From contig CAWJWO010000002.1 in the NCBI GenBank assembly GCA_963846585.1, positions 186,001 to 250,000 of the forward strand: a DNA stretch of 64,000 bases, written 5' to 3'. The stretch's first letter is position 1, and every line of letters begins with the position of its first letter. The position numbers and the translations under genes were made by a program. Below, piece after piece: positions 18,369 to 25,828 of the stretch. The notes under the pieces are model-generated. The model was not told where the DNA came from, did no database searches, and saw only the letters and a program-made list of their open reading frames with translations. Source of the DNA: JAAUTT01 sp963846585 (GTDB lineage Bacteria > Bacteroidota > Bacteroidia > Bacteroidales > JAAUTT01).

Positions 18369-19253
18369 ATGAAAAAATTAATTAAAAGAATAATTCAGTT
18401 ATTAGCCGGTTTGCTTTTTATTTTTTCCGGTTTCATGAAAGCTTTGGATTCACAATCTTTTTTTGTTTTAATTAACAGCTATGGCTTACATTGGGCAGGA
18501 TATGCCGCTCCTATAATTTGTGGCATTGAAATCATTTTAGGCTTTTGTCTTATTTTAAATATTAAACCAATAACTACTGCCTTAATAACAGGAATACTTA
18601 CAATAATATTTACAATTGCTTTTACATATGCTTTCTTTTTTAAAGGTGTTGAAGATTGTGGTTGTATGGGATCATTAAAATTCCTCAAAATACCTCCATA
18701 TTTATCATTTATCAGGAATTTACTTATAATAACAGGTTGTTGGTGGATTTGGAAATATACAGGTGATAAAGAATCTGCGACAAGTATTTGGAAAAAGTGG
18801 GCCATTGGTATTATAGGCGGTTTATCATTTTGCCTGTCAGGATATTCATTAAGTGCAAATATAATTAGTAAAAACGATGTACACATGGGTGACCAGGTAA
18901 ATATAAATGCCTTGCATCTTTTTGATGACATGATATCAAAGGGTATATGCTGTGTATTTATTTTTAATGCTGATTGCAGTCATTGCTGGAATGCTACTGA
19001 AAATGTAAAAAGCCTTAAAAATATTCCTGAATATAAAAATGTTATAGGTATTGTACTACATGGTGATACAACTGAATATATGAAAGAAATGAAACCGAAT
19101 TTCCCTGTTTACAGATATCCTACAGATGAATTAACTGACATATTCGGTGAAGTTCCGGTTCTGCTTGTCCTGAAAGATGGAAAAGTTGAAATGATATTTA
19201 ATACAGGGAATATACCATGCGGTCAAATGTTAAAAAGAATATCTTTTTATTAA
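18369..19253 (+). CDS. MauE/DoxX-type membrane domain fused to thioredoxin-like domain
   Basis: 294 residues. Four to five membrane segments occupy residues 8-165, with FSGFMKALDSQSF at the first loop and the MauE-type DCGCMGS motif (Cys 97, Cys 99). A periplasmic C-terminal domain of about 120 residues has a thioredoxin-like redox pair CSHC (203-206) following VFIFNAD. Proteins of this architecture move reducing power across the membrane or assist disulfide chemistry of exported proteins. The neighbouring Cys-rich CBM10/GH134 lipoprotein would be a plausible client (inference). The IS4-type element ends 8 bp upstream of the ATG. Confidence 0.75.
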   Translation: MKKLIKRIIQLLAGLLFIFSGFMKALDSQSFFVLINSYGLHWAGYAAPIICGIEIILGFCLILNIKPITTALITGILTIIFTIAFTYAFFFKGVEDCGCMGSLKFLKIPPYLSFIRNLLIITGCWWIWKYTGDKESATSIWKKWAIGIIGGLSFCLSGYSLSANIISKNDVHMGDQVNINALHLFDDMISKGICCVFIFNADCSHCWNATENVKSLKNIPEYKNVIGIVLHGDTTEYMKEMKPNFPVYRYPTDELTDIFGEVPVLLVLKDGKVEMIFNTGNIPCGQMLKRISFY

Positions 19254-19321
19254 ATAACCAAACAATTACCGCTCTTTCGTAACTTTAAATACTCTGTGGC
19301 TAGGTATAATAATTTAAAAGA

Positions 19322-20356
19322 ATGCGGGTTATAAGCTTATTGACTATATTAATAATCCTTGAAGGATGCGAGAAAATTTTTTTTCCTGACCAACCTGTAA
19401 ATTCCCCAATTGTTAATTATAATATTTTCTGGGAAGATTTTAACAGGTATTATGGACAGTTTGATATCAGACGAGTTAATTGGGACAGTGTTAATGCAAT
19501 TTACCAACCCTTAATTAATTCAAACACCTCTGATACAGCTTTATATAAGGTTTTTAATAATATAATTCAACTTCTTAAAGACGGACATGTCAATTTGTAT
19601 TCACCTTTAGGAGCTTTAGGATATAATAATTTATTTTCTTTCAATTATTTAGGTGGTCAATTAATAAACCCGAACAAATACGTCACCTTTTCACCATTAC
19701 AAAATTCGGCCTTATCATTTGGGACTATTAACTCGCATAATATAGGCTACATAAATATTTCAACATTTTACAGTGTTGAATTTGGAAATGCTGACCCACG
19801 TTTTAATTTGATTGATAGTATTATATGGCAATTAAAAGATAAAGACGGGATTATTATCGACGTTAGGGGAAATGGAGGCGGAAATAGTGTAAATGTTATA
19901 ACTGTGGCCAGTCGGTTTGCCGATAAAAACCGTCCGTATTTTAAAGAAAGATACAAAAATGGACCCGGGAAAAATGATTATTCGGTATGGATAGATTTTT
20001 ATTTCGGCCCTCAGGGTAAAATTCAATTTCTTAAACCGGTAGTTGTACTAACAAGCAGGTACACTTATAGTTCTGCAGAAGTATTTGTTTGTGCCCTGAG
20101 TGTTTTGCCTTCCACTACTTTGGTTGGGGATACAACAGGAGGAGGAATAGGTGACCCTGTCTTCTATGAATTACCCATAGGCTGGTCATTCAGATTATCC
20201 ACAGCTGTCGGGGCCATGCAAAACGGACAAATTATTGACGGAAAAGGAATAGCTCCTAATTTTAAGGTAGTTACATCCTCAAAAGATACGGTTTCTTATA
20301 ATAGTATTGATCCTATGCTGGAAAAGGGTATCGAAGTTATTGAAAATTCAAAATAA
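19322..20356 (+). CDS. S41 family peptidase, lipoprotein
   Basis: 344 residues. A short signal ends in the lipobox LEGC (Cys 16). The N-terminal cap includes YKVFNNIIQLLKDGHVNLYS, typical of tail-specific protease-like S41 proteins. The catalytic core has GIIIDVRGNGGGNS (about 176-189) and TYSSAEVF with the predicted nucleophile in the Ser-Ser-Ala-Glu stretch at 250-253, then VGDTTGGGIGDP. There is no PDZ domain. It is a periplasm- or outer-membrane-anchored serine peptidase, substrate unknown. It follows the MauE-type gene by about 70 bp on the same strand. Confidence 0.85.
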   Translation: MRVISLLTILIILEGCEKIFFPDQPVNSPIVNYNIFWEDFNRYYGQFDIRRVNWDSVNAIYQPLINSNTSDTALYKVFNNIIQLLKDGHVNLYSPLGALGYNNLFSFNYLGGQLINPNKYVTFSPLQNSALSFGTINSHNIGYINISTFYSVEFGNADPRFNLIDSIIWQLKDKDGIIIDVRGNGGGNSVNVITVASRFADKNRPYFKERYKNGPGKNDYSVWIDFYFGPQGKIQFLKPVVVLTSRYTYSSAEVFVCALSVLPSTTLVGDTTGGGIGDPVFYELPIGWSFRLSTAVGAMQNGQIIDGKGIAPNFKVVTSSKDTVSYNSIDPMLEKGIEVIENSK

Positions 20357-20396
20357 ATATTGAATAATTAAATAAGACAAAATATTTAAAATTTAA

Positions 20397-21701
20397 ATGG
20401 GCATGAAAAATTCTTTGGATATTAATAAAATTGATAAGATTCCTAAATCAGTTACTTCCGGTTGGATTTGTTGTACAGGGTTAATCAGCTTTATTATTGC
20501 ATTAATTTTAATTTGCAATAGTTCCGTGGACAATAACCTCGGTGCTGTTATAGCCGGATTTGCCTTTATGGTACCTATAATTATTTTAGAATGGTACGTG
20601 TTAAAAATTTATAAAAGGCCTTCAACAGGATTGAATTTCAATTCATCCCATAGTATTGATTTTGAACGCGTATTAGTTAAACTGATCGGACTGTATTCCA
20701 CACTTACCTTAGTTGCTATTTTTTACTGGTTATTTCCTGTTTATCATACCGGATATTATGATCCTTACTGGATACTCGTTAAATATCTTGCATTAATTAT
20801 AGTGGTAGGCTCTATACCATATTTTTTAATTCTTGACAAGTACCTGGTGGAACCCGAAGAATCGTACTGGAAAGTTGGTATGATAGTAACAGGGAACCGG
20901 CGAAAAATAAATTTTGATGGATTAAAGAATTTTTTTCTGGGCTGGCTGGTAAAAGCATTTTTTTTACCCTTAATGTTTGTAGGATTATCAGGAAATATAG
21001 GTTATTTAAAGGTAAACCAAATACAAATATTTTTTCAACAGCATAACTTAAATATGGTTTTTGATGTTGCTTTTACTTATATTTATACCATTGACCTGGT
21101 TGTTGTATTCGTTGGGTACATTATGACCCTGAGGATATTCGATTCACACATCCGCACTGTAGAACCAAGTTTCCTGGGGTGGTACGTGGCATTGCAATGT
21201 TACCAGCCTATATGGGGTTCGCTGAATGTTCATTATTTTGCATACGACTCCGGTTATCAATGGTGGCAATGGCTTTCCGACTACCCGTTCCTGCTTGTCT
21301 TATGGGGTCTTACAATATTATTTTTATTGGTTATTTATTCCTGGTCATCTGTTTTTTTCGGTATACGTTTTTCAAACCTTACGAACCGCGGAATATTGAC
21401 TAACGGACCATACCGGATTATGAGGCATCCTGCTTACATAAGTAAAAACATATCATGGTGGCTTGTTTCTATCCCATTTATATCACATTCGGGTTGTTTC
21501 GCGGCCCTTCAGCATTGCATATTGCTGCTTTTGGTAAATTTTGTTTATTACCTCAGGGCTAAAACCGAAGAAAGACATTTATCGCAGGATATTACTTACG
21601 TGCAATATGCAACTGCAATCAATAAAACAGGTTTATTTAAGATATTTTCCAGGTTTTCTTTTTTAAGGTACAATTTGCCAAATAATATTAAGGTAAAATG
21701 A
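20397..21701 (+). CDS. Polytopic membrane protein with ICMT-like methyltransferase end
   Basis: 434 residues with about ten hydrophobic segments. The last 110 residues hold the isoprenylcysteine-carboxyl-methyltransferase/PEMT signature: LTNGPYRIMRHPAYISKN followed by a hydrophobic hairpin and YYLRAKTEERHLS. The rest, rich in Trp and Tyr, is not a family I can name. SAM-dependent methylation of a membrane lipid or protein is inferred from the C-terminal motif only. It is 40 bp downstream of the S41 gene on the same strand and probably in one operon with it. Confidence 0.7.
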   Translation: MGMKNSLDINKIDKIPKSVTSGWICCTGLISFIIALILICNSSVDNNLGAVIAGFAFMVPIIILEWYVLKIYKRPSTGLNFNSSHSIDFERVLVKLIGLYSTLTLVAIFYWLFPVYHTGYYDPYWILVKYLALIIVVGSIPYFLILDKYLVEPEESYWKVGMIVTGNRRKINFDGLKNFFLGWLVKAFFLPLMFVGLSGNIGYLKVNQIQIFFQQHNLNMVFDVAFTYIYTIDLVVVFVGYIMTLRIFDSHIRTVEPSFLGWYVALQCYQPIWGSLNVHYFAYDSGYQWWQWLSDYPFLLVLWGLTILFLLVIYSWSSVFFGIRFSNLTNRGILTNGPYRIMRHPAYISKNISWWLVSIPFISHSGCFAALQHCILLLLVNFVYYLRAKTEERHLSQDITYVQYATAINKTGLFKIFSRFSFLRYNLPNNIKVK

Positions 21702-21808
21702 TACGGGTTGATAAAATTTTGAGACAACCTGATAAGAATAAAAATTAATTCGAAGGTAACTTTCGGAAATTATTAAACATTTAACTTTACTAACTTAATT
21801 TAATTGTC

Positions 21809-22567
21809 ATGAAGAAAAAAATTATTTTATTGAGTGCTGTTGTAATTGCTTTCGTGGCTTCGGTTATTGTTATCAGTTGTAGCAAAGAATCGATGACCGC
21901 CGGAAGCAATTTGGCCTCTTGCGGGACCTGCGATTGGTACGGTACGAATTACCCTGTTTGTTGCAGCGGTATTGCACTAAGTGGCGGATGGGGATGGCAA
22001 AATAATGCCAGTTGTATTGGTCAATCAACATGTACCGGTGCAGGTCAAAGTTGTTCAGGTTGCAGTAGTTCAAGTTCAAGCTCAAGCTCAAGCTCAAGCA
22101 GTGGTGGTTCATGCCCAGGTTCATTGTCTTGTCCAAGCGGCATATCATGCGGTTGTTATACCGTTTCCGGCCTTGGTTCCACTAAACAAGGTATTGGTCA
22201 AAGCTATTGGATGTCATGCTGCATGATGGAAACCGAAGCAATGACACAATCATATACCTATGGTGATGGTAAAACAGGTAATTCGTTTAATGCAGGCCGT
22301 GCTAAACAAAATTATGGTGAAGCTACAGCATCTGGCGTTGGCCAGGGTTCTACCGGTAATTTATGGAATTATTGTGCTTCTGTAGGTAATGACAGAAATT
22401 GCTGGAATGCTATCTATAATCATTTTGGCAGTAATTATTGGTCATCTCATCGCGGTGGATCAGACTGGCCAACATTTAAATCTGCAAATGACTGGACTAA
22501 CAGTCAACTTAGTAACGGACACTGGACAGACAATACCCGTTTCTGGTGTAATATCCCTTCTATTTAA
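21809..22567 (+). CDS. CBM10 - Ser linker - GH134-type beta-mannanase lipoprotein
   Basis: 252 residues. Signal peptide with lipobox VISC (Cys 24). Residues 38-75 are a CBM10-type module (CGTCDWYGTNYPVCC … GWGWQNNASCIGQSTC). Thirteen consecutive Ser (86-98) form a linker. Residues 117-252 match the lysozyme-fold GH134 mannanases: GLGSTKQGI at the start, METEAMTQSYTYGDGKTG in the core and DNTRFWCNIPSI at the end. In GH134 the general acid Glu and base Asp are 12 residues apart; here Glu 141 and Asp 153 have that spacing. It should attack beta-1,4-mannan from the cell surface. The assignment is from remembered family motifs, not a search. Confidence 0.8.
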   Translation: MKKKIILLSAVVIAFVASVIVISCSKESMTAGSNLASCGTCDWYGTNYPVCCSGIALSGGWGWQNNASCIGQSTCTGAGQSCSGCSSSSSSSSSSSSSGGSCPGSLSCPSGISCGCYTVSGLGSTKQGIGQSYWMSCCMMETEAMTQSYTYGDGKTGNSFNAGRAKQNYGEATASGVGQGSTGNLWNYCASVGNDRNCWNAIYNHFGSNYWSSHRGGSDWPTFKSANDWTNSQLSNGHWTDNTRFWCNIPSI

Positions 22568-22590
22568 TAAAATTAATCTGAATTGATTTA

Positions 22591-22622
22591 AAAACAGTCC
22601 CACATTTTTGCGGGACTGTTTT
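22591..22622 (+). terminator. Rho-independent terminator after the GH134 gene
   Basis: A perfect 11-bp stem: aaaacagtccc at 22591-22601 pairs with gggactgtttt at 22612-22622 around a 10-base loop, followed by a T-rich run (ttgttttt). It lies 24 bp after the stop of the GH134-type gene and separates the secretome block from the glycosyltransferase island. Confidence 0.9.
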
Positions 22623-22679
22623 GTTTTTAAATAAAATTTACCTTTGAATGTGTCGTAGGATATATAAATTAAATTATGG

Positions 22680-25600
22680 ATGAATTTACAATTTGATGTT
22701 TTTAAGAGATATCCCTCAAACTGGGTATATTCGTTAATATATTTGTGTTTCTTTTTGTCCGGTTTTACATCACTGATATTTGAAGTTCTATGGAGCCGGC
22801 AGTTTGTCACAGTATTTGGAAATAGTTCTTATGCCATAAGCATTGTATTATGTGCATATATGGCAGGGATTGGTATGGGGGGGTTATATGGTGGAAAATT
22901 GGCCGACCGGACTAAAAACCATGCAGTGGTATTTGGTTCTGTACAAGTATTGATAGCTCTCTGGGCATTTTTAATTCCAATGATTCTTGACTGGTTAAAA
23001 TCAATTGTCCCCACATTATCGATTCTATCGCCCGAGTCTCTCCTGATAAGCACTTTCGCGAGATTCGGTTTATCGATTGCAATTTTAGGCATTCCATGTT
23101 TTCTAATGGGAACTACCCTGCCTGTTTTAGTAAAAATGGTTACCGATTCAGTATCAAAAATTGGTAAGCATATAGGTATTTTATATAGTATCAATACTTT
23201 TGGAGCAGCTATGGGTTGCCTTGCTGCAGGGTTCTGGATGATTGAAACCCTCGGCTTGCACAATACTAACCTGACAGCAATAATCATTAACATGATAATT
23301 GCAATCCTGATTTTTTCAATTTCAAAGAAAATTGCAAGCTTAAAAATTGATGAACAATTTATTAAGGAGACCCCAATTGCAGAAATATCGCATGATAATG
23401 AATATTTCGCGCCATCAAAGCTTCTTTTGCTGATAGCCTTCTTTAACGGTTTTGTTGGTTTGGCCTGCGAAGTTATTTGGATTAGATATATAGATTTTGT
23501 TGACAATGTAGCATATGTTTTCCCTACTATATTATTTATTTTTTTGCTTGGAACCGGTTTAGGAGGATTAATATTTGGATTATGGTCAGATAAAATCCGT
23601 AAGATTGTCAAGGCCTTGGGACTCGTAGAAGTACTAATTGCTATTATTGTGCCGTTTACATTTATTACCACGGCCCTGATATTTTCGAAAGGACCACCAA
23701 GGCCAATGGAATTGTTAGGATTAACCATATATACTGTTTTTATACCAACTGTTTTAATGGGTATTGCATTCCCAATGTTATGCACTGCCTATGTTAGGAA
23801 TTTAAAAGTATTAGGTAGCCGCGTAGGATTGTTATTTTCTATAAATACTTTAGGCACGGTAATAGGTTCTCTTTTGCCAATGTTCGTGCTTATCCCTTTG
23901 TTTGGAATCCAATTAAGCCTGTTGCTGATATCAATAATATATGGGATATTGGGGTTATCACTGTTATTTTTAAAGAATATTAAAAGTAAACCGCTAGCTG
24001 TTAAAACAGGTGTAATGTATGCCTTAATATTACTTGCAATATTCATTGTAATACCATCCGACTTATGCAAGCGTTTTTTTCTGGCAACAAGTATTGAATT
24101 ATCCAAACACAATGAAATACTTTTTTATAAAGAAGGGCGTACAGGCACTTCTATTGTGGTTCATGACAAGATTAATAACTGTAAATCGGTCTATATTAAC
24201 GGTGTATCTGAAGTACCGGTAATGTATGGACATAATATATGTTTTAAAATGCTTGGCGATTTGGCGCCTCTCATGCACCCAAACCCCGACAGTATTTTAA
24301 TGGTATGTTTTGGAGGAGGCATAGCCGCGGGAGCTACAGCCAGTATCCCTGAAGTAAAATCCTTAACAGTGGTTGATTTGGAAAGCAGTATAATAGAATC
24401 GGCAAAGTTATTGACAGCTGATAATAATGGCTTGCTTAATAACCCCAAAGTTCATATTGCAATTGACGATGGACGTAATTATTTGATGATGTCACACCGC
24501 GACTGGCCCATAATTATCACTGATGCGACCCACCCAAAATCGAGCGACAGCTGGGTTTTATATACACGTGATTTTTATAAACTTGTGAATGAACATTTAA
24601 CTAAGAATGGCATTTTTGTGGAATGGGTACCTTTCCAAAATATGCGTATGGAAGAGTTCAAAATTATTCTCCGCACTTTTCAATCGGTATTTCCACATTC
24701 CAGTTTATGGATTACAATAGGCACTGATGAGCAAGGCAGGTTGGTTGCTTACTCACTGGTTATCGGAACCATACAACCACTTATGATAGATTTGGCACAG
24801 ATAAGTGAAAAGTTAAAATCAGAATCGTTGCGAAACGATCTGAGGCCATATGGGCTTGATACACCGACAAGTATGCTAAGTGCATTTATTTGTTCAGAAA
24901 AGAACCTTCGTATTTGGGTTGGGAATGGATTAATTAATACAGACAACTTGCCCTATACCCAGTATGACAATCCATATTCTAAAAATCGCTTACTCAGTGT
25001 TACAGAGTTTATAGAACCTATGGAGAGCATTTGGCCTTATATCAGTAAATCAAGTAAAACAAAAGATTCTATAACACTAAAAGACGATTTGGCGTTGAAC
25101 TCAAAAATAAACAGGTGGACGATGTTAGGCTTTGTTAAAGAAGCCTTTTCATTAAGAAAAAATGATGCTCATTACAAAAAGATGCTTCAACTGTATGATG
25201 ACGGTTCAACTTATATTCAAAAGATGTCTCAGGTATATTGGAATAATCCGATTGATTTGGTTTATATTATTGAAAAGACAAATGGCAATTCAAAAAACTA
25301 TGAAATAATAGAAAAAATATATAAGCGCATACTTACCCTGGATCCGGAAAATGCATCAGCACTGAATTATATGGGGGTAAAAATGCTAAATGAAGGAAGG
25401 TTAAAAGAAGCAGAAGATATTCTGCAAACAGCAGTTAAAAATTCACATGGATACGCCGGAGCGTTTTATAACCTTGGACTTGTAATGGATAGAACTAACC
25501 GGCATGATGAAGCAATCAGATTGTGGGAAAAGGCAGCAAAAGATCCGCGATTTGAGGATGCTCCTATTACTTTAGGCATCTGTTCAGCAAAAAAAGGGGA

Positions 25601-25802
25601 TATAGATGAAGCTATTAAATGGTTTCGGAGGTCTGTAGAAATAGACCCAGTATCTGTTGAGTCACGGATTTATTTATCCAAGGCTTTGATTCAAAAAGGG
25701 ATTATTCCGGAAGCGTTAAAGAATATTAATTTTGTTTTTAGACTTGATCCCGGAAATACTTTTGCTCAACAATTAACTGACGAAATAAAAAATAAAAAAT
25801 GA
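22680..25802 (+). CDS. MFS-like / spermidine-synthase-like / TPR fusion protein
   Basis: 1040 residues. The N-terminal half (about 15-465) has 12-14 membrane segments; it begins FFLSGFTSLIFEVLWSRQF, the signature of the fused MFS/spermidine synthase family, and repeats it as FNGFVGLACEVIWIRYIDF, showing two homologous halves. A Rossmann domain of spermidine-synthase type follows (MVCFGGGIAAGATASIPEV at about 545; DDGRNYLMM about 600). The catalytic region reads TDATHPKSSDSWVLYT, not the common EPSNPW. From about 865 there are TPR repeats (ALNYMGVKMLNEGRLKEAE). Family function is unknown; it is unlikely to be a polyamine enzyme. First gene of the island. Confidence 0.8.
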   Translation: MNLQFDVFKRYPSNWVYSLIYLCFFLSGFTSLIFEVLWSRQFVTVFGNSSYAISIVLCAYMAGIGMGGLYGGKLADRTKNHAVVFGSVQVLIALWAFLIPMILDWLKSIVPTLSILSPESLLISTFARFGLSIAILGIPCFLMGTTLPVLVKMVTDSVSKIGKHIGILYSINTFGAAMGCLAAGFWMIETLGLHNTNLTAIIINMIIAILIFSISKKIASLKIDEQFIKETPIAEISHDNEYFAPSKLLLLIAFFNGFVGLACEVIWIRYIDFVDNVAYVFPTILFIFLLGTGLGGLIFGLWSDKIRKIVKALGLVEVLIAIIVPFTFITTALIFSKGPPRPMELLGLTIYTVFIPTVLMGIAFPMLCTAYVRNLKVLGSRVGLLFSINTLGTVIGSLLPMFVLIPLFGIQLSLLLISIIYGILGLSLLFLKNIKSKPLAVKTGVMYALILLAIFIVIPSDLCKRFFLATSIELSKHNEILFYKEGRTGTSIVVHDKINNCKSVYINGVSEVPVMYGHNICFKMLGDLAPLMHPNPDSILMVCFGGGIAAGATASIPEVKSLTVVDLESSIIESAKLLTADNNGLLNNPKVHIAIDDGRNYLMMSHRDWPIIITDATHPKSSDSWVLYTRDFYKLVNEHLTKNGIFVEWVPFQNMRMEEFKIILRTFQSVFPHSSLWITIGTDEQGRLVAYSLVIGTIQPLMIDLAQISEKLKSESLRNDLRPYGLDTPTSMLSAFICSEKNLRIWVGNGLINTDNLPYTQYDNPYSKNRLLSVTEFIEPMESIWPYISKSSKTKDSITLKDDLALNSKINRWTMLGFVKEAFSLRKNDAHYKKMLQLYDDGSTYIQKMSQVYWNNPIDLVYIIEKTNGNSKNYEIIEKIYKRILTLDPENASALNYMGVKMLNEGRLKEAEDILQTAVKNSHGYAGAFYNLGLVMDRTNRHDEAIRLWEKAAKDPRFEDAPITLGICSAKKGDIDEAIKWFRRSVEIDPVSVESRIYLSKALIQKGIIPEALKNINFVFRLDPGNTFAQQLTDEIKNKK

Positions 25803-25828
25803 TAATCGGATTTTATAATTAAGATATC

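Noticed and set aside
21679..21808. Bacteroidota promoter before the GH134-type gene
   Set aside because: TAACTTTC at 21757 resembles a -7 element, but no TTG lies at the required spacing.
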